Shown one piece after another: positions 47,339-55,558 of a DNA stretch of 64,000 bases. The stretch is from contig NZ_CP140155.1 in assembly GCF_034479375.1 (NCBI RefSeq), positions 2,790,001 through 2,854,000 of the forward strand. The letters run 5' to 3'. The notes beneath the pieces are model-generated. The model was given only the letters and a program-made list of their open reading frames with translations. It had not been told where the DNA came from and searched no databases. Within the stretch, counting starts at the first letter, position 1. Each line of letters opens with the position of its first letter. This DNA is from Rhodopseudomonas palustris. GTDB lineage: Bacteria; Pseudomonadota; Alphaproteobacteria; Rhizobiales; Xanthobacteraceae. Both the position numbers and the translations under genes were made by a program.

Positions 47339-48031
47339 TCAGACCGCCGGCCGGCCGGTTCTGCGGATCACCGCGAGGACGGCGAGCGCGACCAGCCCGA
47401 GCAGCGCCGACAGCACCGCGGCGCGCGCGTAGTCGCCGTTGAAAACCGCGTTGTAGACTTCGAGCGAGACCGTGTTGGTCTTGCCGATGATATTGCCCCC
47501 CAGCATCAGCGTGATGCCGACCTCGCCGAGCGATCGGGCGGTCCCGAGCACGAGGCCCGCCACCAGCGCGCCGCGAATATTCGGCAGGATCACGAACAGG
47601 AAAGTGTCGATCTCGCTGCGGCCGAGCGTGCGCGAAGCTTCCCCCAACGTTTTCGAGATGCCGGCGATCGCCGCCTCGGTCGGCTTCACCACCAGCGGCA
47701 GGCCGGCGACGAACGAGGCCAGCAGCACGCCTTCCACCGAGAACACGAAGCTGAGGCCGACGCTTTGATCCAGCCACTGCCCCAGCGGGCTGCGGCGGCC
47801 GAGCAGGATCAGCAGAAAGAAGCCGAGCGCGATCGGCGGCAGCACCAGCGGCACGGTCACCAGTGCATCGAGCAGGGTCCTGCCCGGCCAGGATGGCTGC
47901 GCCAGCGCCCAAGCGAGCAGCGTGCCGAACACGGCGTGCAGGCCGAGCGTAACCAGCGCGATCTGCAGCGACAGCCGCGCCGGATGCAGGAGAGCCGGGT
48001 CGTTCAGCGCGGTCCAGACAGCTTCGATCAT
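47339..48031 (-). CDS. modB: Molybdate ABC transporter permease
   Basis: This 230-residue inner-membrane permease has helices and motifs of ModB: LVTVPLVLPPIALGFFLLILLGRRSPLG, then the EAA-type loop GEASRTLGRSEIDTFLFVILPNIRGALVAG, and ARSLGEVGITLMLGGNI. The gene starts 6 bp after modA ends. The ATPase gene (modC) is on the opposite strand, across the shared promoter. Confidence 0.92.
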   Translation of the reverse strand: MIEAVWTALNDPALLHPARLSLQIALVTLGLHAVFGTLLAWALAQPSWPGRTLLDALVTVPLVLPPIALGFFLLILLGRRSPLGQWLDQSVGLSFVFSVEGVLLASFVAGLPLVVKPTEAAIAGISKTLGEASRTLGRSEIDTFLFVILPNIRGALVAGLVLGTARSLGEVGITLMLGGNIIGKTNTVSLEVYNAVFNGDYARAAVLSALLGLVALAVLAVIRRTGRPAV

Positions 48032-48037
48032 CCAGCC

Positions 48038-48787
48038 TCAGAGGCCGTGACGCGTCAGAATCTCGCGCGCCGGTGCAGTGTCGAGGAAGGCGATGAATCC
48101 CGCTGTCGCAGCGGCGCCCGCCGGCGCCTTGCCGTCCGCTGCAGCGGGAATGCCGCAGACGAATTCCGGCGCGTCGTACAATCCGGCGCCGACTTCGACG
48201 AAACCGCCGATCCGATCGCCGGCGCCGAGCGCGTCCGTGGCGTTGATGAAGCCGGCGTCGATCTCGCCGCTGGCGATGTAGCTCGTCACCTGCGGCACGG
48301 TGGCGACCGCGATCAGCCGCGGATCAATCTCGGCTTCGAGCTTGCTCCGCTGCAGAAACTGCCGGCCCGCCTTGCCGTAGACCGCATTCGCCTGATCCGG
48401 AATCCCGATCCGCCTGAACTGCGGTGCGGCGATGTCTTCGGCCTTGCCGAGCTCGAGCCCCTTGCGGACCGCGACCACCAGCCTGCCGGTGCCGAGCCGC
48501 ACCATCCGCGTGAAGGCCATGCCGCCGGCTTTGTCCAACACCGTGCGGTCGCCGCAGACCATCGCCACCTTGGCGCTCTCGCGAGCTTGCGCCAGGACCT
48601 GGCCCATATGGCCGTAGACTTGCAGGACCTTGTCTCCGGACTGCTTCTCATAGGCCGCAGCCAGTTCGGCGACTGGCCTGCGATAGCCCGCCCCCGCAGC
48701 CAGCGTGATCTCGTCGGCGCTCGCCGCGACCAGCGACACGACCAGCGCTGCACCGGTCAGGAACGGACGGAGGAAAGCGGAGCGCAT
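48038..48787 (-). CDS. modA: Molybdate-type periplasmic binding protein
   Basis: This 249-residue protein has a signal peptide (LRPFLTGAALVVSLVAASA). The mature part begins DEITLAAGAGYRRPVAELAAAYEKQSGDKV, followed by GHMGQVLAQARESAKVAMVCGD, and ends FIAFLDTAPAREIL, the ModA/WtpA fold. Compared with classical ModA the oxyanion-site start is GAGYRRP, so it may be a divergent molybdate or tungstate binder. It is the first gene of modAB. The Mo-box-like palindrome lies 52 bp upstream. Confidence 0.88.
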   Translation of the reverse strand: MRSAFLRPFLTGAALVVSLVAASADEITLAAGAGYRRPVAELAAAYEKQSGDKVLQVYGHMGQVLAQARESAKVAMVCGDRTVLDKAGGMAFTRMVRLGTGRLVVAVRKGLELGKAEDIAAPQFRRIGIPDQANAVYGKAGRQFLQRSKLEAEIDPRLIAVATVPQVTSYIASGEIDAGFINATDALGAGDRIGGFVEVGAGLYDAPEFVCGIPAAADGKAPAGAAATAGFIAFLDTAPAREILTRHGL

Positions 48788-48838
48788 CGCAGCGGGCCTT
48801 GCATGGTGAGATTGATCCCCTGTAACACCGGGCGATTT

Positions 48839-48862
48839 CGTTGTATATTATACAATATAACG
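48839..48862. promoter_or_regulatory. Mo-box-like palindrome (ModE/Mop operator) between modA and modC
   Basis: Half-sites CGTTGTAT and ATATAACG are separated by 8 bp, within a 24-bp AT-rich near-palindrome. CGTTATAT...ATATAACG is the consensus of ModE-type molybdate sensors. It lies 52 bp from the modA start and 25 bp from the modC start, so one site could repress both. No ModE gene is in the window. Confidence 0.8.
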
Positions 48863-48886
48863 CTCGCGGACGATCGGAAGAAGCCG

Positions 48887-49837
48887 GTGTGGAATGACGT
48901 GACGAAGGCGCAAGGCGGCGCACTGCGGGTGGCCATACGGATGCGGCTCGACGGGCCGGCCGGGCCGTTCGATCTCGACGTCGACCTGTCGATCGCGGCC
49001 GGATCGCTGGTCGCGATCGTCGGCCCGTCAGGCGCCGGCAAGACCACGCTGCTGCGCGTCGTCGCCGGGCTGGCACGCCCGCAGCATGCCCAAATCCAAC
49101 TCGGATCGACGCTATGGTGCGACACCGAATCGCGCGTCGAACTGCCGACCCGACGCCGCTCGATCGGCTTCGTGTTTCAGGACTTCGCCCTCTTTCCCAA
49201 CATGACCGTGCGCGGCAATGTCGACTATGCGCTCGGCGCGCATGGCGGCGCAGGCGACGCCGATCGGCTGCTCGATCTCGTCGGCCTATCCGGCCTTGCC
49301 GGGATGCCCCCCACCCGGCTGTCCGGCGGCCAGAAGCAGCGACTGGCGCTGATCCGCGCGCTGGCGCGGCGCCCGGCCGTGCTGATGCTGGACGAGCCGC
49401 TGTCGGCGCTCGACCCGGCGATGCGCGGCAAACTGCAGGACGATCTGCGCGAACTCCACGCCCGGTTCGGCGCGACGACGCTGCTGGTCAGCCACGACGC
49501 CGCGGAAATCCTGCGGCTCGCCGATCGGGTGATCCGGCTCGACCATGGCAAGGTGGCCTTCGACGGAGCGCCGGCGGCCGCGTTCGGCGCGGCCGAGCCG
49601 GATGACGGGCTGACGATGATCGGCGAATATCTCGGCGGTCGCGATGCGCACGGCACCTGCATGGTCCGGATCGACGGACGCGCAAGGCGACTGCGCTTGA
49701 GCGGCGACGGGGTCACGTCGCTGCAGCCGGGCGACACGGTGATGCTATACGCCGATCGGGCGGCGATACGGCCGGCCGCAATCCCAGTCGATCGCGACCC
49801 GCCCGACACGACGTGCCGGGCCAGCGTCCGCGGCTGA
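48887..49837 (+). CDS. modC: Molybdate ABC transporter ATP-binding protein
   Basis: This 316-residue ATPase has Walker A GPSGAGKTT, RRSIGFVFQDFALFPNMTV, signature LSGGQKQRLALIRAL, Walker B LMLDEPLSALD and LLVSHDAAEI. The C-terminal part (about 255-316: GTCMVRIDGRARRLRLSGDGVTSLQPGDTVMLYADRAAIRP) resembles a shortened molybdate-binding TOBE region. The start is taken as GTG 48887 with GGAAGAAG upstream; the open frame continues far upstream only because GC-rich antisense of modAB stays open. It is divergent from modAB. Confidence 0.9.
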   Translation: MWNDVTKAQGGALRVAIRMRLDGPAGPFDLDVDLSIAAGSLVAIVGPSGAGKTTLLRVVAGLARPQHAQIQLGSTLWCDTESRVELPTRRRSIGFVFQDFALFPNMTVRGNVDYALGAHGGAGDADRLLDLVGLSGLAGMPPTRLSGGQKQRLALIRALARRPAVLMLDEPLSALDPAMRGKLQDDLRELHARFGATTLLVSHDAAEILRLADRVIRLDHGKVAFDGAPAAAFGAAEPDDGLTMIGEYLGGRDAHGTCMVRIDGRARRLRLSGDGVTSLQPGDTVMLYADRAAIRPAAIPVDRDPPDTTCRASVRG

Positions 49838-49842
49838 GCAGG

Positions 49843-50742
49843 TCAGCGCGGCAGGACGGCGTGAAACACCGATTTCGCGGCCAGCAACACGTCTTCGGCG
49901 ACCGACGGGTTCTGCGCCGACGCGCCGCCCTGGCCCCGCATCGCGTCGGCCGAGGGAATATCGGCGGGCGGGCTGATCCGCGGGCTGCCGAAGCTCGCAT
50001 CCGCGGTCGCGGCCGGCGGCACCGAGCCGGTGAAGCTCGTGCCGGTGGTCATCGACGGGGCGACGGGCGTGGCGACATTGACGGGCGGCGGCAACGGCTG
50101 CAGCGCCACGGCGGCGCGCGGCGCCTCCTGGAGCCTGGGCGTCTCCGGGAGCTTGGGCGTCTCCGGGAGCTTGGGCGTCTCCTGAACCTTGAAGGACTCC
50201 TGAACCTTCACCGACTCCGGCGTGCGCGCCATCACCTCGGTCGGCGCAGGCCGCGCCGGCTCCGAGGCGCGCAGCCGCTCGACGGCGGCGCGGAGCACCT
50301 CGTTGGGATCACGATTGGCCTCGCGGCGCTCGTCCTGGGACTTCGCAGCGTCGGGCGTCACGGCGGCCACGGCCGGCTTCGCGGCGGACTTCTCGGCAGC
50401 CGCTTTGTCGGCGGCGATCTTGTCCGCAGCAGCCTTGTCGGCCGCCTTCTCACGCTGCGTCACGGGATGCCGGAGCGACGGCTTCTCGGCGGCCTGCGCC
50501 CTGGATTTGGCTTGGTCGGGCCTGGCCGGCTCGGCCTTGTCGGAATCGCGCTCGGGTGCCACGGCCAGCGCAGGCGCATCGACCGTCACCTTGGCGGGCT
50601 CGGCCTTGACGGTCTGAGCCGCGGGAGCCGCGTGGTCCGGCCTCGACACGATGTACTGATTCACCACATAGGCGCCGATCACGGTGGCGACCACCGACGG
50701 CAATATCTGCCCAATCAATTTTTCGGTGATGTATTTCAGCAT
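49843..50742 (-). CDS. Membrane-anchored low-complexity hypothetical protein
   Basis: This 299-residue protein has one N-terminal membrane helix (LIGQILPSVVATVIGAYVVNQYIV). The rest is disordered and low complexity: Lys/Ala-rich repeats (AADKAAADKIAADKAAAEKSAAK) and a tandem Pro/Glu series (VQETPKLPETPKLPETPRL) encoded by about 18-bp DNA repeats near 50130-50215. The final 25 residues (EDVLLAAKSVFHAVLPR) look ordered and may be the conserved functional end. No enzyme motif. It converges on modC with 5 bp between them. Confidence 0.75.
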   Translation of the reverse strand: MLKYITEKLIGQILPSVVATVIGAYVVNQYIVSRPDHAAPAAQTVKAEPAKVTVDAPALAVAPERDSDKAEPARPDQAKSRAQAAEKPSLRHPVTQREKAADKAAADKIAADKAAAEKSAAKPAVAAVTPDAAKSQDERREANRDPNEVLRAAVERLRASEPARPAPTEVMARTPESVKVQESFKVQETPKLPETPKLPETPRLQEAPRAAVALQPLPPPVNVATPVAPSMTTGTSFTGSVPPAATADASFGSPRISPPADIPSADAMRGQGGASAQNPSVAEDVLLAAKSVFHAVLPR

Positions 50743-50888
50743 GGCCTGACTCTTCCCCGCACGCTTGATGATCGCCGTTTGAGGCTGATTGAGGGATCAA
50801 CTGCGACGGATCGGTGGCATCAGAACGTGCAAAAGGGCGCGCCGCGGCGCGCCCTCGGAGAAGCTGGTCCACAACGCTTAAGACGCGG

Positions 50889-51176
50889 TTAAGCTTTCAG
50901 CTCGACCTCCAGAAACACGATCTCGGTGGTGCTCTCGTTCAGCACGTCGTGCTCGACGCCGGCCTTGCGGAAATACGACTTGCCGGTCTTGAGCTGCGCG
51001 ATCGAGCGGGCGCCGTCCGGCGCCACGATCGTCATCTCGGCGTCCGCCACCGGCACGATGACGTAGTCCATGCCGTGGCGGTGCGGTCCGGTGGCGGCGC
51101 CGGGCAAGAGCCGCCATTCGGTGACACGCACCTCGTCATTGTCGATCTGGACTTCGGATTGGGCAGCAAGCGTCAT
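50889..51176 (-). CDS. Small cupin-domain protein
   Basis: This 95-residue single-domain cupin has VTEWRLLPGAATGPHRHGMDYVIVPVADAE with the metal-binding His-x-His, and KSYFRKAGVEHDVLNESTTEIVFLEVEL for the second motif. The substrate is unknown; stand-alone cupins of this size are metal-dependent isomerases, dioxygenases or sensors. ATG 51176 is used because AGAGGATGAGAATC precedes it; a longer frame extends to 51335. Confidence 0.85.
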   Translation of the reverse strand: MTLAAQSEVQIDNDEVRVTEWRLLPGAATGPHRHGMDYVIVPVADAEMTIVAPDGARSIAQLKTGKSYFRKAGVEHDVLNESTTEIVFLEVELKA

Positions 51177-51397
51177 GATTCTCATCCTCTGGGGTGCGAT
51201 CGGCGCGAATGCAAGCAAACCGCATACCACCGATCGGCCTCGCCCGAACACCGCCACCACGGCGACCGGCGGCAGCTTGTCGTGACTGAATTCCGCCGCG
51301 CGGACCGACGCATCCGCCGTCTCGCCAAATTGCAAGCGGCGCGTATAGTCGCCGCATCACCCTCGGGGTGAAGTCAAAAACAACCTATGGGAGCACC

Positions 51398-51775
51398 ATG
51401 TTTTCACACGTCATGATCGGCACCAACAATCTCGAAGCGGCGAAGGACTTCTACGACAAGCTGCTCGGCACGATCGGCATCGCCCCCGGCGCGGTCGACC
51501 GCCACCGGGTCTTCTACCGCAGCAAGACCGGCACCTTCTCGGTGTCGAAACCGATCGACGGCCAGCCGGCGACGCCGGCCAATGGCGGCACCATCGGCTT
51601 CCTCGCCAAATCCCCCGAAGAGGCCGACGCCTGGCACGCCGCCGGCGTCGCCAATGGCGGCACGCCCTGCGAGGACCCGCCCGGCGTCCGCGAGATGGGC
51701 GGCACCAGGATGTATCTCGCCTATCTGCGCGACCCCGACGGCAACAAGATCTGCGCGCTGCACCGGATGGGGTGA
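51398..51775 (+). CDS. VOC family (glyoxalase/dioxygenase fold) protein
   Basis: This 125-residue protein of the vicinal oxygen chelate superfamily has HVMIGTNNLEAAKDFYDKLL, SPEEADAWHAAGVANGGTPCEDPPGVREM, and YLAYLRDPDGNKICALHR. The metal ligands His5 (in FSHVMIG) and the C-terminal DPDGN motif fit. The reaction is unknown. GGGAG precedes the ATG 51398. A palindromic repeat and a terminator follow. Confidence 0.88.
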   Translation: MFSHVMIGTNNLEAAKDFYDKLLGTIGIAPGAVDRHRVFYRSKTGTFSVSKPIDGQPATPANGGTIGFLAKSPEEADAWHAAGVANGGTPCEDPPGVREMGGTRMYLAYLRDPDGNKICALHRMG

Positions 51776-51791
51776 GACCGACGCCAACATT

Positions 51792-51881
51792 CGTCATGCC
51801 CGGCCTTGTGCCGGGCATCCACGTTTTCGGGCGCTGAGGCGCTGAAGGACGTGGATGGCCGGGACGAGCCCGGCCATGACG
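51792..51881. repeat. Palindromic repeat, family shared with 37563
   Basis: The arms are the same as in the 37563 copy (CGTCATGCCCGGCC ... GGGCATCCACG, then GTGGATGGCCGGGACGA ... CGGCCATGACG). The two copies differ mainly in the centre, TTTTCGGGCGCTGAGG here. Confidence 0.9.
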
Positions 51882-51923
51882 GAAGGACGGTCACCTGCCG
51901 ACTTGAATCCTCGGACGGAAAAC

Positions 51924-51955
51924 AAAAACGCCCGGCCTTGCGGCCGGGCGTTTTT
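51924..51955. terminator. Bidirectional terminator between the VOC gene and pntB
   Basis: AAAAACGCCCGGCC and GGCCGGGCGTTTTT form a perfect 14-bp stem with a 4-base loop, with A-run and T-run ends. It can stop transcription from both sides. The pntB stop codon is 20 bp away. Confidence 0.92.
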
Positions 51956-51974
51956 CGTTCGAGCTATCGAACCC

Positions 51975-53378
51975 TCAGTGATTCATCGCCTTGACGATGT
52001 TCTCGGTCATCTTCTTGGCGTCGCCGAGCAGCATCATCGTGTTGTCGCGATAGAACAGCGGGTTGTCGATGCCGGCGTAGCCCGACGCCAGCGAGCGCTT
52101 GATGAACATCACGGTGCCGGCCTTCCAGACCTGCAGCACCGGCATGCCGTAGATCGGCGAGGACGGATCCTCTTCGGCGGCCGGGTTGGTGACGTCGTTG
52201 GCGCCGATCACGAAGGCGACGTCCGACTGCGCGAATTCCGAGTTGATGTCCTCGAGCTCGAACACCTCGTCGTAGGGCACGTTGGCCTCCGCGAGCAGCA
52301 CGTTCATGTGGCCCGGCATACGGCCGGCGACCGGGTGAATCGCGTACTTCACCTCGACGCCTTCCTTCTTCAGCGTGTCGGCCATTTCGCGCAGCGCGTG
52401 CTGGGCCTGCGCCACCGCCATGCCGTAGCCCGGCACGATGATGACCTTCTGCGCGTTCTTCATGATGAAGGCCGCGTCGTCGGCCGAGCCGAGCTTGGCC
52501 GGACGCTGTTCGCCACCGCCACCGCCGGCAGCCGCGGTCTCGCCGCCGAAGCCGCCGAGGATCACCGAGATGAAGGAGCGGTTCATGCCCTTGCACATGA
52601 TGTAGGACAGGATCGCACCCGAGGAGCCGACCAGTGCGCCGGTGATGATCAGCGCCGAATTGCCCAGCGTGAAGCCGATGCCGGCGGCGGCCCAGCCGGA
52701 ATACGAGTTCAGCATCGAGATCACGACCGGCATGTCGGCGCCGCCGATCGGGATGATCATCAGGATGCCGAGCAGCAGCGCGACGGCGGTGATCACCCAG
52801 AAGGCGTATTCGTGGCCGGTGATCACCAGCACGATGATCGCAACCACCATGATGACGCCGAGCGTGATGTTCACGACGTGACGCGCCGGCAGGATGATCG
52901 GCGCGCCGCTCATGCGGCCGGAAAGCTTGAGGAATGCGATCACCGAGCCGGTGAAGGTCAGCGCACCGATGGCGACGCCGAGCGACATTTCGACCAGGCT
53001 GGCGCCGTGGATGTTGCCGGGCACGCCGATGTCGAAGGCTGCGGGCGCATAGAACGCGCCGGCGGCGACCAGCACCGCCGCCATGCCGACCAGCGAGTGG
53101 AAGGCGGCGACCAGTTCGGGCATCGAGGTCATCGGCACCCGCTTGGCGATCACCGCGCCGATGCCGCCGCCGATGGCGATGCCGAGGATGACGAGCACCC
53201 AGCCGAGGAAGTCGGCGGGCGGATGGCCGGCCAGCGTGGTGAGGATCGCGATCCCCATGCCGGTCATGCCCATCAGGTTGCCCTGACGGCTGGTGGCCGG
53301 CGACGACAGACCGCGCAGCGACAGAATGAACAGGACGCCGGCGATCAGATACAGAAGTGCGGAAAGATTGGCGTTCAT
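51975..53378 (-). CDS. pntB: NAD(P) transhydrogenase subunit beta
   Basis: This 467-residue integral membrane subunit of the proton-translocating transhydrogenase, which makes NADPH from NADH using proton-motive force, has N-terminal helices (LSALLYLIAGVLFILSLRGLS). The C-terminal NADP-binding domain III has VIIVPGYGMAVAQAQHALREM, IHPVAGRMPGHMNVLLAEANVPYDEV, and VIGANDVTNPAA. It is the last gene of the four-gene operon; a strong terminator follows. Confidence 0.97.
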   Translation of the reverse strand: MNANLSALLYLIAGVLFILSLRGLSSPATSRQGNLMGMTGMGIAILTTLAGHPPADFLGWVLVILGIAIGGGIGAVIAKRVPMTSMPELVAAFHSLVGMAAVLVAAGAFYAPAAFDIGVPGNIHGASLVEMSLGVAIGALTFTGSVIAFLKLSGRMSGAPIILPARHVVNITLGVIMVVAIIVLVITGHEYAFWVITAVALLLGILMIIPIGGADMPVVISMLNSYSGWAAAGIGFTLGNSALIITGALVGSSGAILSYIMCKGMNRSFISVILGGFGGETAAAGGGGGEQRPAKLGSADDAAFIMKNAQKVIIVPGYGMAVAQAQHALREMADTLKKEGVEVKYAIHPVAGRMPGHMNVLLAEANVPYDEVFELEDINSEFAQSDVAFVIGANDVTNPAAEEDPSSPIYGMPVLQVWKAGTVMFIKRSLASGYAGIDNPLFYRDNTMMLLGDAKKMTENIVKAMNH

Positions 53379-53391
53379 CGACGGCCCCTAA

Positions 53392-53715
53392 TCACTTCTG
53401 CTTCTTCTTGTACATCGCCAGCATGCGCTGGGTGACAAGGAAACCGCCGAAGATGTTGATACACGCGAAGATCAGCGCGACGAAACCGAAGCCGCGCGCC
53501 CACAGCGGCCCGTTGTCGCTGCCGACCAGCGACACGCCGACCGCCAGCAACGCGCCGACCACGATCACCGACGAGATCGCATTGGTGACCGACATCAGCG
53601 GGGTGTGCAGCGCGGGCGTCACCGCCCACACCACGAAATAGCCGACGAACACGGCCAGAACGAAAATCGACAGCCGAAACACGAACGGATCGACGGCCTG
53701 CACGACATGCTCCAT
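53392..53715 (-). CDS. pntAB: NAD(P) transhydrogenase membrane subunit alpha-2
   Basis: This small membrane subunit of 107 residues carries the helices that, in two-subunit enzymes, form the end of Pnt[45 protein letters not shown], then [27 protein letters not shown] 53715 is chosen with AGGAG 7 bp upstream. The split alpha subunit is typical of Rhodospirillum-type transhydrogenases. Confidence 0.96.
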   Translation of the reverse strand: MEHVVQAVDPFVFRLSIFVLAVFVGYFVVWAVTPALHTPLMSVTNAISSVIVVGALLAVGVSLVGSDNGPLWARGFGFVALIFACINIFGGFLVTQRMLAMYKKKQK

Positions 53716-53730
53716 GGCGAAGCTCCTATT

Positions 53731-53828
53731 CGTCATTCCGGGGCACGCCGCAGGCGTGAACCCGGAATCCAGAGGTGAAGGGCTTGGTCGAGATTCCGGG
53801 TTCGCGCTGCGCGCGCCCCGGAATGACC
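53731..53828. repeat. Palindromic repeat within the transhydrogenase operon
   Basis: CGTCATTCCGGGGC and GCGTGAACCCGGAATC at the left pair with GATTCCGGGTTCGCGC and GCGCCCCGGAATGACCCG at the right. It fills the space between pntAA and pntAB. This family is distinct from those at 18940 and 37563. Confidence 0.88.
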
Positions 53829-53850
53829 CGTTGAAAGGACATACGCATCA

Positions 53851-54981
53851 TCATGCGGTTTTCGGCTGGAAGTTCGGGTGAACGACGGCGCCGTCGCGCG
53901 TCAGCGCGGTGGCCTTGACCAGATCGTCGTCCCAGTTCACCGCCAGCGCCTTGCTGTCCTTGTTGACCAGCGTCTCGATGAAGCTGACCAGGTTGCGCGC
54001 ATACAGGGCCGAGGCCGACGCCGCGACGCGGCCGGCGACATTGGTGTAGCCGACGATCCTGACGCCGTCGGTCTCGACGACTTCGCCGGGCTTCGCGCCC
54101 TCGACGTTGCCGCCGCGCTCGACCGCGAGATCGACCAGCACCGAACCGGGCTTCATCGACTTCACCATCTCGGCGGTGACGAGGCGCGGCGCGGGCCGGC
54201 CCGGGATCAGCGCGGTGGTGATGACGATGTCCTGCTTCTTGATGTGCTCGGCGGTCAGAGCGGCCTGCTTGGCCTGATACTCTTTCGACATTTCCTTGGC
54301 GTAGCCGCCGGCGGTCTGGGCGTTCTTGAATTCTTCGTCCTCGACCGCGAGGAACTTGGCGCCGAGGCTCTCGACCTGCTCCTTGGTGGCGGGGCGAACG
54401 TCGGTCGCGGTGACGATGGCGCCGAGCCGGCGCGCGGTGGCGATCGCCTGCAGGCCGGCGACGCCGACGCCCATGATGAACACCTTGGCGGCGGGCACGG
54501 TGCCGGCCGCGGTCATCATCATCGGGAACACCCGGCCGAACTGCTCGGCAGCGTCGATCACCGCGCGATAGCCGGCGAGGTTGGCCTGGCTCGACAGCAC
54601 GTCCATCACCTGCGCGCGGGTGATGCGCGGCATCAGCTCCATGGCGAAGGCGGTGACGCCGGCGTCGGCCATCGCCTTCAGCGCGGCGTCGTTGCCGTAC
54701 GGGTCCATGATCGCCATCACCAGCGCGCCGCGCTTGTAGGCGGCAAGCTCGGACGCTTCCGGACGTTTCACCTTGAGGACGATGTCGGCGTCCTTCAGCG
54801 CGTCGGCGCTGACGGTGGCGCCGACGGCGGTGAACTCGGAATCCGGCAGCCCGGACTTGATGCCGGCGCCCGGCTCGACGACGATGTCGGCACCCAGCGC
54901 CTTCAGCTTCTTCACCGTGTCGGGCGTCGCCGCGACGCGCGGTTCAGAAGCATCGAGTTCTTTGGCAACAGCAATTTTCAT
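53851..54981 (-). CDS. pntAA: NAD(P) transhydrogenase subunit alpha-1
   Basis: This 376-residue soluble NAD-binding subunit has MKIAVAKELDASEPRVAATPDTVKKLKALGADIVVEPGAG, the alanine-dehydrogenase-like start. The Rossmann motif is VGVAGLQAIATARRLGAIVTATDVR, followed by ITTALIPGRPAPRLVT. AGGAGG precedes the ATG. It is the second gene of the operon, downstream of the small cytochrome-oxidase-like gene. Confidence 0.97.
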   Translation of the reverse strand: MKIAVAKELDASEPRVAATPDTVKKLKALGADIVVEPGAGIKSGLPDSEFTAVGATVSADALKDADIVLKVKRPEASELAAYKRGALVMAIMDPYGNDAALKAMADAGVTAFAMELMPRITRAQVMDVLSSQANLAGYRAVIDAAEQFGRVFPMMMTAAGTVPAAKVFIMGVGVAGLQAIATARRLGAIVTATDVRPATKEQVESLGAKFLAVEDEEFKNAQTAGGYAKEMSKEYQAKQAALTAEHIKKQDIVITTALIPGRPAPRLVTAEMVKSMKPGSVLVDLAVERGGNVEGAKPGEVVETDGVRIVGYTNVAGRVAASASALYARNLVSFIETLVNKDSKALAVNWDDDLVKATALTRDGAVVHPNFQPKTA

Positions 54982-55059
54982 GGAGCCTCCTGCGGCGCCT
55001 GGCGCGCGCGTGAGCTAGCAGTCTCGACATCGCTTTCCGGCGATGCACTCGGGTCGAAG

Positions 55060-55212
55060 TCAGGTCAGGAAGATCGCCATCAAGGCGACGATCGCGATCA
55101 CCGCCGCCGAGCCATACTTCACCAGCTTGATGAAACCTTCGTAGGTTTGCTCGTGGGCCGCGTAGTCGTTGCCCGAAGCGGTGGTGTAGGCAAGGTCGTG
55201 TTTCTCAGCCAT
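55060..55212 (-). CDS. aa3-type cytochrome oxidase subunit IV-like mini-protein
   Basis: This is a 50-residue protein: a short soluble N-terminus (MAEKHDLAYTTASGNDYAAHEQTYEGFIKLVKYG) and one membrane helix (SAAVIAIVALMAIFLT), matching the bacterial aa3-type subunit IV family. GGAGAAGACG precedes ATG 55212. It lies directly upstream of pntAA in the same direction. Its role with the transhydrogenase is unclear; the family is also found away from oxidase genes in this group. Confidence 0.85.
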   Translation of the reverse strand: MAEKHDLAYTTASGNDYAAHEQTYEGFIKLVKYGSAAVIAIVALMAIFLT

Positions 55213-55558
55213 CGTCTTCTCCGAGCGATTTTCGTGAAAGTGCTGTGCCATTAGCGCAATCCCCATGCGAGGGCAACGGCGCTGCACCGCACTCACCTAA
55301 CCAGTTTGGATCATTCCAAATCGGCTCGGCGGTCGCCCCGCGACGCCGCAGTGTGATCTCAACCGGGCTCTACGACAAGCACTTCGGAGGCGCTTGCAAT
55401 AACTGCGACGATTATTCCGCGATGCGGTTCGTCTCGCCGAATTTGCGCAGTGCACACTACGGTCTGGTTCTGACGATCGGACCACTGCCCGGTGATATCC
55501 GACGGCTTCCGCCTGCCGTGTCTCGTACCCGGCCGACGATCGCTGCGCTTGAAAAGCT
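55213..55558. other. Intergenic region upstream of the transhydrogenase operon
   Basis: This 346-bp region has no supported gene and should hold the operon promoter. A small inverted repeat TTTGGATCATTCCAAA lies at 55305-55320 and could be an operator; nothing more specific is visible. Open frames on both strands lack ribosome-binding sites. Confidence 0.4.

Noticed and set aside
47291..48886. Upstream extension of the modC frame (in total 848 codons)
   Set aside because: The extension runs antisense to modA and modB and through the Mo-box region; ATPase homology starts just after GTG 48887.
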